This document shows, in pieces, positions 11,460 to 24,600 of a stretch of 64,000 nt of DNA. Positions within the stretch are counted from its first letter, which is position 1. Every line of letters starts with the position of its first letter. The stretch is from Strigops habroptila (taxonomy: Eukaryota; Chordata; Aves; Psittaciformes; Psittacidae): assembly GCF_004027225.2 (NCBI RefSeq), contig NC_044291.2, positions 11,764,707-11,828,706 of the forward strand, given 5' to 3'. The notes beneath the pieces were generated by a model. It saw only the letters and a list, made by a program, of their open reading frames with translations, had not been told where the DNA came from and made no database searches. A program made the translations under genes and the position numbers.

Positions 11460-11935
11460 GAGGGAGAGAAGGATGGAATGATGAAAGGATGGAAGCAAGG
11501 AAGGAAGCAAGGATAGATTGCTGGAAGGAAGCAAGGAATCAAGGATAGCTGGAAGGAAGCAAGCAAGGATAGATGGCTAGAAGGAAGAGAGCAAGGATAG
11601 ATGGCTAGAAGGAAGAGAGCAAGGGTAGATGGCTGGAAGGAAGAGAGCAAGGATAGATGGCTAGAAGGAAGAGAGCAAGGGTAGATGGCTGGAAGGAAGA
11701 GAGCAAGGATAGATGGCTGGAAGGAAGAGAGCAAGGGTAGATGGCTGGAAGGAAGAGAGCAAGGATAGATGGCTGGAAGGAAGAGAGCAAGGGTAGATGG
11801 CTGGAAGGAAGAGAGCAAGGATAGATGGCTGGAAGGAAGAGAGCAAGGGTAGGTGGCTGGAAGGAAGAGAGCAAGGGTAGGTGGCTGGAAGGAAGAGAGC
11901 AATGGTAGATGGCTGGAAGGAAGGCAGGAAGTCAG
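11460..11935. repeat. 28-bp minisatellite with a 56-bp dimer pattern
   Basis: About thirteen head-to-tail 28-bp units run from 11553 to 11916, with looser related sequence on both flanks. The unit starts aaggaagagagcaagg and ends tagatggctgg. From 11609 to 11860 units carrying aagggtag alternate almost strictly with units carrying aaggatag, giving a 56-bp higher-order repeat. The whole block is purine-rich on the plus strand. The long minus-strand frame reading LPSSHLPLLSSFQP repeats is a translation of this array. Confidence 0.95.
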
Positions 11936-12149
11936 AAAGAAAAGCTGGCCTGGTTCACCTGGGGGTACGCTTGCTGCAGGCAGGTTGGTCCCCTCCAAGG
12001 ACACATGTAGACACCCTCCCCCTGGAATGAAAGGAAGTAGGAGCTGGGGGAGCTGGGCCAAGCAGGGCAGGCAGGGTGTGGGGGCAGCCGCACCACCTAA
12101 GCTCCATGCAGTGGGCCGCCCTGCAGCAAGCATGTGCTGGAGGGGCACA
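11936..12149. other. Spacer between minisatellite and ABCA2 promoter
   Basis: Unique sequence without a recognisable feature; GC content rises toward the ABCA2 start. Confidence 0.4.
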
Positions 12150-12699
12150 GCCGAGGCTCAGGGACGCACAGATATTGCTCTCTGCACCCCTGGTTTGCGG
12201 AGCAGCAGCTCCACGGGCAGCTCCTGCGCGGAGAGAGTTTGCCCTCCCGCGGCAGGAGGACACAGACCACACCGGGCACAGCCCCGGGGCTCCGTGCTGC
12301 GGTCCCCAGGAGGGGCAGGAGCTGCCATCAAGAGCCCGCCCAGCGGCGAGTCCCCGCGGCCCTCCAGGGACACGGTGTCCTGCGCTTCGCTGCGCTCCGG
12401 CGGCTCCTCGAAACCCTGCCCAGGGCGGAGCGGCCGCGGCCCCGCGGTGCCTTTAAGGGGCGGTGGCGGGCGGGCGGCCCGGGCCAGGGGCGGTGCTGCG
12501 CAAGGCCGGGCCGGGCCGGGCCGGGGCTGGAGCTGGAGCCGTCACCGGGGTCTGTCCCCCTCCCTCCCTTCCAGCGCGCTGCGGACAAAGGCGGCGGCGG
12601 CCCGGCGGGGGATGGCAGTGTGCGGCGGGTGATCGCGGAGCCGAGCGGGGCCGCCCCTGCCGCGGGGCCGGGCCGGGTCGGGCCGGGCCGGGCCGGGCC
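12150..12699 (+). promoter_or_regulatory. ABCA2: ABCA2 CpG-rich promoter and 5' UTR
   Basis: CpG dinucleotides become dense from about 12230 and stay so past exon 1 to about 13150, as in a CpG-island promoter. The last 35 bp before the start codon are a run of cgggc/gggcc units (about 12667-12699), so the 5' leader near the AUG is very GC-rich and likely structured. I see no TATA box in a convincing place. The transcription start is not determined. Confidence 0.65.
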
Positions 12700-15600
12700 A
12701 TGGGGTTCCTGCACCAGCTCCATCTCCTGCTCTGGAAGAACGTGACGCTGAAGAGGCGCAGCCCGGTGAGCGCGGGGGGGTGCCCGGGACTCCGCTGCGG
12801 GCCTGGGCGGCTGCTGCGGCCGGGCGGGAGGCAGGGCCTGGGGCGGGGTGTCCCCGCGGCCCCCACGGGCCGGGCGGGGTGCGGGCGGAGCGGGCCGAGC
12901 GCTCTCTGCTAGCCGGCGGCTGCCGGGAGCCACTCTGGCACCCTGGCACTGGCTGTGCGGAACCCCGGGAGCGGCCCCGGAACTGCCCCGGCCCTGCAGC
13001 CCCGCGTGGGCCCAGCCGCGGGCAGCAACAGTTGGGCCTCTCCTGCCCCCCTCCTCCGCGCCCGCCGGGGCCGCGGCTGGTGCCGTCCAGTGTCCCACAA
13101 AGCCCGGCAACACGCAGCCCTCCCTGTCCCCAGGGCCGTCCCTGCGGGTGCGAGAGGAGCTCTCCCCGAGCCCTCGCTCTCTGCGAGCTATAAATAGATC
13201 CACACCCCTATGTGGGTCAGAGCTGCAGGAGCGGCTCCTGCTCCTGAGGACCGCGGGGGTCCCGGGGACTGGTCCCTTCCCGGGGGTGCAGAGGAGCAGG
13301 ATGACACCTTCCACGTAGGAATCGGTGTAGGGTGTTCCATAGGTGAATCGCTGTAACCCTCTCCTGGCTGTGCCTGTGCGGGGATTCCCTGCCAGAGCCA
13401 GCGGGCGAGCAGAGGGGACCCTGGCCCCGGGGACCCGGGCAGCATTGGGCAGGGATGGAGGTGCTTGGGGGGCAGGGATGGGGGTGCTTGGGGGACAGGG
13501 ATGGGGGTGCTGGGGGGTAGGGATGGGGGTGCTGGGGGGCAGGGACGGGAGTGCTTGGAACAGGGACGGGGGTGCTGGGGAGAGGGACGGGGGTTCTGGG
13601 GGGCAGGGACGAGGGTGCTGGGGGCAGGGACAGCGGTGCACTGGGCAGGGATGGGAGTGCTTGGGGCAGGGATGGGGGTGCTGGGCACTGAGGGAGGGTA
13701 GTGAGCTGCTGCTCCGAGCTCCGACGTCTCCTCTTCCCCCTCCCAAATATCCTGCAGGCCTGATCCTGCTTTCCTTCACCAGCAGCCCATGGGCATCAGT
13801 CCCTGCTCTGTCCTGGTGGCTGAAGCACCAGGGAACACCCTGGGCCAGGGGCAGGCAGGGCAAGTGCTGGGCTGGGCTAAGGTGGGTGCCTGCTCATGGG
13901 CTGCCCTGGTGCCCCCAAGATGGGTGAGGTGGGTCACACTTTGGCTGAGTCATCCGCGCTTTGTACCCTGCGTGGCCATGGTGAGGGGCTGCCCAGGGCT
14001 GCTGTGCTACGGACCCTGCCTGTGAGGCTGTGCGGCGGCACCACTGTGCTCTGGCACGCACTGGCCCTTGGCAACTGACCTGGGCCTGGCTGATGTGTCT
14101 GGTGGTTGGGCACATCTTTTGGGGATCACTTTCTCCCTGACCCTCCCCAGCCCCATGGGCAGTGTGGGGAGCAGCACAGGAGGTTGCAATTGTAGGATGA
14201 GGAGCCCAGGCCCTGTCACTCCCACATGTGGGGACCATCACTGGAGTGCCCTGATTGCTGCAGGCAGGGTGGCAGGGGAAGGATCAGCCCCTGCTCACCC
14301 ACCCAGTGATGCTGTGGATGGGATGTGTGTGTGCCAGAGCAAGAGGTGCCCCTGTGCTGATAGTGCTCAGGGATGGATTTGGTGCAGCCCCTGGGGCAGT
14401 CATGCCCTGTGTGTCACCTATTTCCTCGTGCTCCTGCTGCCTGCAAGTCTTGCCGTCACCTCGCGCTCCCTGTCATCATCCTGCCCACTCCTGGGGAGCA
14501 CTGCCCTCTCCCAGCAGCCCGAGAGCGGAGCTGCTGGTGCTGGCCAGGGCAGAGCCCAGCCTGTGCCCTGCTCTCCGTGGCTGCCTCCCCCAGCACAGGT
14601 CTGCTCTGGCCCCATCCAGAGCTGGATGTTTCACCCAGTGAAACCAGCTCCATGTCCTGCTGCGAGGACAGAGGCTGGGGGGTTGGAGCAGGGAAGGGGT
14701 CAGCTCAAGCCCCCTTCTCTGCTAGGGGTTCACCCTGTGGGGCAGAGCTGTGGTTGCTGGGTTCCCAGTCTGAGAGAGGGAATGTGGTGCGTGCCTTGTC
14801 CTGCCAGTAGCTGCCTGTTGGCACAGCCCCGTGCTGTGGGATAGGATGAGGAGCAGGCACTGCATGTTTGGCTGAGGATGGTAGGCCTCAGGAGATCTGG
14901 GGCCAGTGCTTTGCACTGCCCCGAGTGCTGGTGGCTCTGGGGGGATCCCCATTGTCCCTGGCACCAGGGGCTCTGTGGGGAGCAGCACTGCGGCAAGGCA
15001 CAGTGGTGGGTTTTTGGGTGGTTTTGGGTCAGGTGTTGTCTGGAGGCACTTGACGGTTTGGCTGGTGCAGCTGATGTTCAGCAGTGGTGGGTACAGGGAC
15101 TGGGTGGCCCTCAAGAGAGGTGTGAGGGGTGTGCTCTGACCTGCAGTACCATGTCACCCGGTTCAATAACCCCCTGTCACTAGAGAAGCTTGCCTGCAGC
15201 CTGGCGAGGGTGGTGGCTGGGCACCTCGGTGGGGGTTCATGCCCAGCCTGAGGGATGGTTGGACTTGGTCTGGTGCGGCTGAGCGGTTCTGGCAACTGCT
15301 CTGGGATTTAGCAGTGATATAATTCTCCCCAGGGCAGAACTTCAGGCAGGAGCCCCGAGGTGGTGCGGCTTTGAGCAGCACAGTGGAGGGAAGCCAGGGC
15401 TGTGAGTGCCCAAGGCAGCCCTGGCTATTGCAGGCTGTGCCATCCTTTGCATCGCCATGGCTCTGCTGGGACAGGGGCTGAGCTCAGCTGCCTCTGTCCT
15501 AAGGGATGGGCTCTTCGATGACTTCTGGTAGCTGGTTTAAACCCGTGTTGGATGTAAAACTGACAGGCAGCGTTTGTGCCTTCTGCTCCTTGGCCAAGAG

Positions 15601-18600
15601 CCAGGAAAGCTCCCACCACACAAAGGAGTTGTCCTGGCAGGTCTGTCCCTTCCTCTCTGGCACGTGGGAGTGGAGCTGTGTGAGCTTGATAACTCCAAAA
15701 TAAGAAAGGCTGAACTTTGGGGTACTGGGGCTTCACCCAGTGGCAAGGCCCTGCTGCCGGCGTTGGCTGGGGTCGGAGCCACATCTGTAGCAGGAACCAA
15801 TGGGGCCGGTGCTGCCTGCTCAGGATGCTCTTTGCCCCCTCGCTGTTTGCAGCTGGCAGGGGGGGGACACGCAGGGTTGGCACGGTGCTGCTGGTCTGGC
15901 AGCACTGGGTAGTGTCGCCAGGACCCCCTGCTCACAGGCAGCTGTGGGGACACTGGTTGCAGAGTGGTTGGGGGCCTCGGTGGCCGGGAGCAGGGTGGAA
16001 GTGAGCTGTCAGGGCTGCAGGGATCTGCCTTGCTCCTGGCCCGCAGGGAGAGGCTGGGGGTGACTGGTGCCGGCCTCTACACTGCCACTGCCAGCACAAT
16101 CCTGCCACTGCTCAGGACAGGCCTGTGCCAGGGAGGGTGCCCCTGTGCCATGTGCTTGTGCCGGAGTGCTGCTGTGTCCCCCTTGGCCCAGCATGCTGGT
16201 ACCCAAGTGACACAGCACCACAGGGCTGGCACAGTGGAGAACCGTGCTCCACTCTCCCTGGGCTCCCCGCTCAGGAGAGGTGTTGGCAAACCCCAGTGGG
16301 ATTTTACTCCTCCTCCAGCCTCATAGAATCATAGAATCATGGAATGGTTTGTGTTGGAAGGGATCTTAAAGTTCATCCAGTCCCAACCCCCTGCCACAGG
16401 CAGGGACACCTTCCACTAGAGCAGGTTGCTCCAGGCCCTGTCCAACCTGGCTGGGCAGACCCACACCGCCCAGCTGAGCCCCCACCCCAGGTGGGGACCC
16501 AACCACAGACACCCACTGATGGTCACCACCAGCCTGGGCACCTCCCAGGCTCCCCAAAGTCACCTGCCTGTGCCCTCACCCATGGGGACAGCCAAGGCCT
16601 GGCTGCAGCCACCTCTGCCTCTGGTCACACTTTTGCTCAGTGCAAGTTGTGCCCATCCACCTCCTGTCCCACTGCCACAAGCCCCCAGCGAGGGCACAGG
16701 AATGAGGAAGGGAACATGTGAGAGAAGAGGACAGAGCACTCTGGTCAGTGCAGGGCATGGCCAGCTCCTAGCAGGCACTGGCCCTTTTCCTCTCCCAGCC
16801 GCCTGGATCCTGGCTTTTCCCCTCTGCTTGCTTCCTCATACAATTCCAAAATGTCCCCTAGTGCCCTGCACCTGCAGGCAGAGACCCTCCCAACCCCCAG
16901 GCTGTGCCAGTGTGGGATTCTCCCTTGGGACAGCATCCCTCCCTGCTACTGCATGCCCGAGGCTCTGCCCCATTGTGGGTGTGGGGCAGCCCTGGCCTGC
17001 CCATGCCTGGGAAGCCCCTGCAGGGGACCAAAAGGGGCAGGATCAGCCCCAGAGGGGCTGGGGAGCCCCAGTCTGCCCCTATGTCTGCCCAACACCATGT
17101 GACCCCGGGCTGGTGGTGGGGACACTGTGCCCTGGCTCTGGGGTGTTCAGTGGTGCAGGGGGGGTCGGGGACAGGGGATGCAGGAGCAAAAGGTCAATGA
17201 CCCACGTTAAAAGATAAATAACAAGAGGCAGGTCCCTCCCGTCACCACCAAGGACCCAGCGGTCCCCAGAGGAGCCTGGTACGGCCCAGCGGGGGTGTGG
17301 GGACAGTCCCACAGGCGCCTGGGCACAGAGGCCTGATTGTGTCCCTGGTAAACAGTCAGGAGGTGGGTGCAGGCAGTGAGGGGCAGGGTCAGGGGCTGGC
17401 AGAGCAGCTCAGGGTGTCCCTTATTAGCCCCTTGTGCAGGGACAATGACACTGGGGACTATGCCTTGGGCTAGTGGTGCCAGAAAGATGGGGATCCTCTG
17501 GCATGGCTGCTTGGGCATTTACCCTCCCCATCCCCTCCAGCCTTTCTTCCTCTGGTCTTTGCCTCCCCCAAACTTGGCAGCTCTGGGAGTGGGGAGGGCA
17601 GCAGCAGGGGCACCCGTGGGTGCAGCCATGTCCGTCCCATAGCCCTGCCAACGCTGGTGCCCACAGGAGTGCCACTGTCACATGCCAGTGGGGGCCTGGG
17701 TGTGGGGGTCCCTCTGGGATGCTGGGAATTTCTACCAGAGTGTTTGCAGCCCCTGGGTGAGGGCAGCGTGGAGGTGACACTGCTGGGGACCGGAGGCCCT
17801 GACCCTGCCACTAGCTACATCCTTCCAGGCAGCTGCTGTGGGGTTAAAGCTGTCTCTTCCCACCCCACTGCATCGTTCTGGTACCTGGGCACTGCAGGTG
17901 ACTGGGCTGGTGCAGGAGCTGGTGGTTGGTGTCCAGTGGAGCTGGGGTCTGTCCTGCCTCTCTGGTGGCAGCAGGTTGCAGGGTCTCAGCACCAGCCTGG
18001 GCTCAGATCTGGCCCTGGAGCAAGCTGAGGTTGGCTCACCTCACCCCGTGCCTCAGTTTCTCTTCTCAGCAGCAAGGGTGATGTGGCCATGACGTGGCCT
18101 GGGCACTCCCAGTGCAATCTGGCAGTTGATGCCCATCCCCAGGGCCTCTGGGCACGGAGCCCAGCCTGGGCCGCCTGCGCGATCGGGATCAGGGATTCCT
18201 GGGGATTTGCTGTGATTATCCATATGCTGCCGGAGGAAATCCCATGCAGCTGTAGCTTTCTGGGAGGGCCCAGAGGGGGTGCCTGGACCCCCAGCACTGC
18301 TCCCCTGCTGCATCTGGAGCCAGTGCCAGGGTCTCGCCAAACTGAACCTTGTCATGATGCGGTTGGGATCTGTCCCCTGCACGGCCCACGGGTGGGACTC
18401 GACGGTGGCATGGGTGGCAGGGGGACATCGTGCTGGGCAGGTACTGACTGTGAGGGCACTGCCAGGATGGAGGCCTACAGCTCTTTGCCAGCCATAAGGA
18501 CTTGGGGTCATCTCCCCATGGCAGCCCTGGCTGTGGTGGCCTGCTGGGGCTGGGCTCGAGCCCCAGCACCTTGTTTGTGTTGATGAAGGTAGGTATCGCT

Positions 18601-21600
18601 CTGTGATACCCTCTCCTGTCCTGAGGTACCCCTAGGCAGAATGGAACAGGCAGGGTGCAGGCGGGGCCAAGCAGGAGATCCTGGAGTGCCTAGGGACCCC
18701 TTTGCCTCTGTCTGAGCTGTGACAGTGACAACAGCCACCTGCAGGATGTGGGCATGGTGCTGCCCTGTGTGGGCATCCCAGGGCCCCCCATCCTGCCCGT
18801 GCTCCTTCTTGGTAGCTGGCTCTTGTCTGCAAGCATCACGATCCTGCTGCTTTGTGTCATCCAGGGGGGTTGGAACTGGATGATCTTCAATGTCCCTTCC
18901 AACCCAAACCATTCTGTGATTCTGTGATCCCCAGTGGGTGCTGACCTTTGAGATCTTCATCCCCCTGGTGCTCTTCTTCATCCTCCTGGGGCTGCGGCAG
19001 AAGAAGCCAACCATCCCTGTGAAGGAAGGTGGGTGCCAGCAGGGTGGTGCTCAGGGCATGCATACTTGGGGCCACCCTGAGGCTCTGGGGAGCTGCCGCA
19101 GCCCCCAGGGACAGCCTGGGGATGGGGGGGCTGCAACAGCTGGTGAGGACCCAGATGGGTCTTCTGGAGGACACGTCGCTGGGCAGGGGCTGCAGCCAAG
19201 GGCTGGTGGGACAGACACAGCGGGGTTGGAGAGCCAGAAGCATCCCATCCGTGGGTGCTTCCCTGGGGGTGCCAGCACCAACCAGCCTGTGGCTACCAGC
19301 CTGTGGGGTGTTCGGGGGGCAAGGGGAAGTTGGAGCTGGATGGTGCTGGGACAGCCACAGTCCCCCCAAGTGCTCGACGAGCAGTGGGGTAGTGCTGGGA
19401 AAGGTTCCCAGCTCCTCACGGTGCAGGGCAGGGAATGCACTGCATGGACCCTGTGCCTAACTGGGGCACTCTGGGGCACTCACAAGGTTACAAATTGTTG
19501 GGACCAGAGCTGGGTCCTCCTGGTGGTGTGCACCCGGAGCTCTGGCAGGGCTGTGGGTTCTGGTGGCTGTGGGCTGTTGGCTTGCCAGGGCTCCACGGGA
19601 CATCGAGACGCGCTGTGGGATGCCCACCCTGGCAGGTGCCCTTACACTAATGGCATGGTGGGGCCAGTGGGAGCTGCTGTGGTGGTGACCCAACGTAACA
19701 CTGGTCTGAGCCTGTGTTTCAGCGCAGCTGGCGAGGGAGAGCCCAGGCCGAGCACGGGTCTGGCTGCGGGTGGTGGCAGGCGCTGTCCTGCTCCTGTCCG
19801 GCACTGACGTGCGCTCTGTTGTGTGCTGGTTTTGGGTTGGTTTTTCTTTCTTTTTGCTCATGTTTTCTTTTTCTTTCCCACCATCTCCCCTGCCTGCCTG
19901 CCCTCCATGTCTCTACTGCATGCGCCAGTCTGTAAGTTGGTGGGTCGGGTGGGTGCCTCTCCCCCTTCCCTGCCTGTGCCAGCCACATATTCTGGGGATA
20001 AAGAGCACAGTTTGGATCAACTCACTCTGGCCTAATCCACACCTCTGTAACCTCATTGCCTTCCTCTGTGGCTGGTGAAGATGAGCTTGGGCATTGGGGC
20101 TGCCCAGCCAGGACTGGCCCATGGTGATGTCCCCCCTAGGCTGGTGGTGCCAGGTTCTCCAGTGCTGAGGCTGCTGGTGGCGATGTTGCTGGTCTCCTGG
20201 TCTGCAGAGAGCTCTCCAGGCCAGGTGGAGGCTTGTCCTACCCCGTTTTCTTGCCTCCCTTCTGGGGCAGACCCTGCTGGGTGCTGACACCCATGTCATA
20301 GCCTGTGGTAACCCCATCTTGCCCAGGCTGGTCCCCAGGAGGCTAGAGTTGGCTTCCACTCCTGTACCACCACCGTCCCTGTCGTGGTGCCTTGCAGCTG
20401 GGACATGGCACTACCAGAAGCCTGGAGGCCAGCAACATTCCACCCATGTGCTGGCTTTGTCACTAAAGTGTGGCATGGCCACCAACTGTCTGTCCTGCCA
20501 CCCCAGCAGGCTGCTGGCCCTGTTCCTGCCAGAAGTCCATCTTCACCAGCCCCTGCCTGCCACAGCTGTGCTAACAGCACTGACCTGCCTCTTAACAAAG
20601 GGGCCACCAGCCGGGGTGGTGAGAGCAGGGTCCCTGCCCCATACTGCCCAGTGACAACCTCTGGTTCCCTTTGGGCAGGGCCCTCCTGGGCTTACCCTCC
20701 GTGGAACGACCCTAGGAGGGACGATGGCTTGGCACTGGTGGAGGGGGGAAGGTTTGCTGTCCCCTTGCTGCTCCTCATTTCTTCCATCTCCTCCCACTGT
20801 GTCTCCATGTCCACACACTTCCAGCAGCCGGACGGGGGGAGGCCGGGGGCTTGTGGGGCTGCGGGTGACAACTCTTCTGTTCCTTGTCATGTTCTTCCTC
20901 CTCTTCCTCTGGAGACCTGCTGGTGCCTCGAAGGTTACTAACAAGAGGGGCCAAGAGGCCGGGGGAGGTTGGCAGCCATCGTGGGGAAAGCAGCAGAACC
21001 AGCATCGTCCTGGGGTGGGAGGGACCTGTCACTAGGGGCGAGTGGGCAGAGGCAGGAGCCAGGGTGCAAGAGCTGCCCACAGCCCCAGGGCCACCAGCCA
21101 GGGCCAGCCTTGTGGGAATGCTGCAGACTTGTGGCCTTGGCCGTCAACCTCCCGCGGGGCTCGCAAGGCCCAGCTCCTCTCTGAACTGAGTGTCTGTCTC
21201 TCCGGTGGCCCCTTGCTTCCCCTCTGCCTCCCCCCTGCCTCCCCCACCTCTCCTCCTACCCCGGCTGCACCTTCCCTGGCCTCTTCCGTACTCTCGCTGG
21301 CTCCAGCTTTCTACACGGCGGCGCCGCTCACCTCGGCCGGGATCCTGCCCGTCATGCAGTCCCTGTGCCCTGATGGCCAGCGCGACGAGTTTGGCTTCCT
21401 GCAGTATTCCAACTCCACGTGAGTCATGCCCTCGCCGTGCCTCCTCCTCCCCCTGGCATGCTCCTGCACACAACCTGCCCCCTCCTATGCTGGCGCTGCC
21501 CAGCTGCAGGCGAGGCACAAGTTTGTGTCCCCCACAGTGTTTGGGTGCAGAGCACCCTGTCCCTGGACCGCAGGGGACACCTCAGCCTGTTCCCCCCTGG

Positions 21601-24600
21601 GCTCCCCGGTGCCTGGTGCTGGGAGGAGGATGGTGGCCCCTGGGGACACCTCTGGGCTCTGCTTTGTGCCTCTGGCATGGTGGATTTGGTGAGGGCAGCT
21701 TCAGGGCAGCGGTGCCCATGGCAGGCAGCACTGCTGCCCCGTGCACCCAAGGGGCTCTGTGGAAGGTGTCCCCATCCCTCTGTCCCTGTCCCTGAAGCTG
21801 CAGTGGTGCTGGGCTCCTGCAGGGTGACGCAGCTCCTGGAGCACCTCACTGAAGCAGTGGAGCAGAGCAGCCTCTTCGACCCAGAGCACCCGGGGCTGGA
21901 GGAGGAGCTGGAGTCACTGCGCAGGCACTTGGAGGCTCTCAGCAGCAGTGAGCCCAGCTCCATGGAGACCCACTTCAGCAACACAGCAGGTAGGCTGTGT
22001 CCTGCCTGCCCCTCACTGCCTGCGCAGGCAGGGACGGAGATGCCCATCCACTGGGCAACCAGTGATGTGATGGCACATGGGCAGTGCCCTGTCCCGTATC
22101 ACTGTGTCGGGCAGGGCCAGCTGTGATGTGTCCCCACATGGGGCCGTGCTATGTCCCTGATGCTGGGGGGCTGCTCTGACCTCCCTGTCCTGCTCCTTGC
22201 TCCTTGACAGGATCCGGCTTCACGCTGGCATGGGCAGCCAAGGACCGGGGCGAGTTGCACCGCTTCCTGACACAGAACCTGTCCCTGCCCAACAGCACAG
22301 CCGAGCTGCTCCTGGGCTCCAGCGTTGACCTGCGGGAGGTGGGTGACAGCCTGTGGGAGGTGGTGACTGCACAGCAGGGGTCTGCACTGCCCCAGCCAAG
22401 GGGCATGTGCTGGCTCAGACTGAGCTCTGACCACCAGATCTGCAGGGTGGGAGTCCACGGGCACCCAGCAGGACTTGTCCTGCACTGCCACCTCACCATG
22501 CCAGGGCATGGCTAGGCAGGTGGGTGCCTGTGCTCCCGCATGCTCGGCAGCCCTGCTCCCATCCTTGGTGCAGGTCTATCGCCTGTTTTTTGGTTCCTTT
22601 CCTTTGGTACCCGATGACACCTGGGAACGAGACCTGTGGGATGGGTTTGGCGCCAGTGAGAAGATGACGCGGCTAGAGGTGAGGAGCAGTGCCATGCATG
22701 GGAGACGTGGTGGGATAGAGCTTGTCCTCCATGTCCTCTCCATGTCCCACCACAGGACAATCTGGGGGTGTCCATCCCAGCAAGGGGAATGTGATGGGAC
22801 TCTGTCAGGTGGCCAGAGCAGCAGCAGGGATGGCTGGGTCGTGGCCTGGTGCTGCCACTGGTTCTCCCAGTGCTTTGAGGCACATCAGTGCCTGTGCCAA
22901 AGTTTCCCATTGCAGTGAGAATGGGATGGTGAATGTGGACGGAGTGCAGGAGATTGTTCCCTCCTGTGGCTGGGGTGCAGAGGACCCATGCTCCTCCCAT
23001 CTGCACATCCCCCTTTCTTCTGGTCCCCATGGAGACCGTGGACATGGGTGTTGTGGGGCTGTTCCCTTGTGGCTGTTGGGGGACACACAGAGGGGGACCC
23101 CAGGAACCCCCCACACCACCAACCACCCAGCTGCTTCTCTTGCAGCAGAGCCTGCCAGGTGGCTGGAGGAGCCTGCGGGAGGGGCTGGTGCACAGGGCGC
23201 TGCGGGACCCCGCCGCAGCCCCACGCCGCCCAGCGCTCCTGCGCCTGCTCTCCCGGGCCCTGGGCCTCGCCACGCCAGCACCCACCTCCTCCGACAGTCC
23301 CCAGGCCCTCATCACCGAGATGGAGGTGAGCAGCTCACAGGGCGGGCACTGCGCCAGGGCCCTGCAGCCCACGCAGCACCCGCACGGCTCCATGCCCCGC
23401 AGGGTGTCCTCTTCACGGGGCCAATGCTGGAGCAGCTGACGTGCGAGCGGAGCCCTGTGGGGCTGCGGCGCCTCCTGCGTGTGGGCCCGGCGCAGCAGCC
23501 AGTGCTGCAGGCGTACCGCACCCTGGCCTGCAATGGCAGCCGTGCCGCCCGCCATGACCGCTTCACCCAGCTCGCGGCTGAGCTGCGGGAACAGCTGGAC
23601 ACCCCCAGGATTGTCAGCAGGGTGAGCTTCCCAACGGCTGCGGGGTGGGTTGTGACGGGGACATGTCCTGGGCCGGGTTTCCCTCCTCACCAGGATGTGT
23701 GGCGATGGGGGGGGGCTCTGTTATATAGCTCGGTCCCTCCTGATCACCCCTTTACTCCACATGGGCACCCTCTGCCTAGTCCCACAGCGGGACCCCAGAT
23801 GATTCCCCTCCTGGCGCCCACTCATATGCTGCCTAATGGATGGGGCTGGGTGTCCCCAGCATCCTCCAAGCGTGTCCCTGCAGGGTCCTCTCCTTTAGAG
23901 TGGCAGTGTCCCTGGTGGCACAGCTCCCCAAGGCTGGCTCTGAGGTCCCCCTCCTTGTCTCACCTGAGTCTGACATGTCCCTTGTGGCCACCCCTCCTGC
24001 CTGAGAGACATCTCATGTCCCCAACAAGACCTTGCCAGCATTTGCTTGCACTCCTGCTGCCTGATAACCATGGATGCATGGCACTGAGTCTGGAGCCCCA
24101 GCTGGGCACAGCTCCAACCTTTTAATCAAGAAATGGGACATGCCACTGCTTGGGATTCCCCGTGGTCCCCTCCTGCTGTCAGCCAGCCATGGGTAACCAC
24201 TTTCCTGCAGCTGAAGCTGGATGAGGTGAACAGCACAGCCGCCCAGCACCGCCTCCGTGCCCTCCTGGAGGACCTGGTGGAGATGGAGAAGGTTCTCCGT
24301 GATGTGAACATCCTCTCAGCGCTGGCCAAGCTGCTGCCCAGAGGAGCCTGTGCCAGCAAGGCCCCGCTACCCACTGCCAACAGCACCGGCTGGGCCAACG
24401 CCAACACCACGGCCAGCAACACCACAATGGAGGAGGAGGGTGCCGGGGGGAGCCCGGCTGGGGGTGACAACCCTCAGGGGCAGTTCTCAGCATTTGTGCA
24501 GCTCTGGGCCGGGCTGCAGCCCATCCTCTGCGGCAACAACCGGTACGCACCCTGGGGCATGGAGCAGCTGGATCCAGGCACTCTCGAATGGGGACAGGGG

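Noticed and set aside
11330-12148. Minus-strand frame of 272 codons with repeated LPSSHLPLLSSFQP
   Set aside because: It is the translation of the 28-bp minisatellite; periodicity, not coding constraint, keeps it open. No splice context or homology.
12328-13863. Minus-strand frame of 511 codons, the longest in the window
   Set aside because: It runs antisense across the ABCA2 CpG island, exon 1 and the G-rich minisatellite. The composition is Pro/Ala/Arg low-complexity with no family match.
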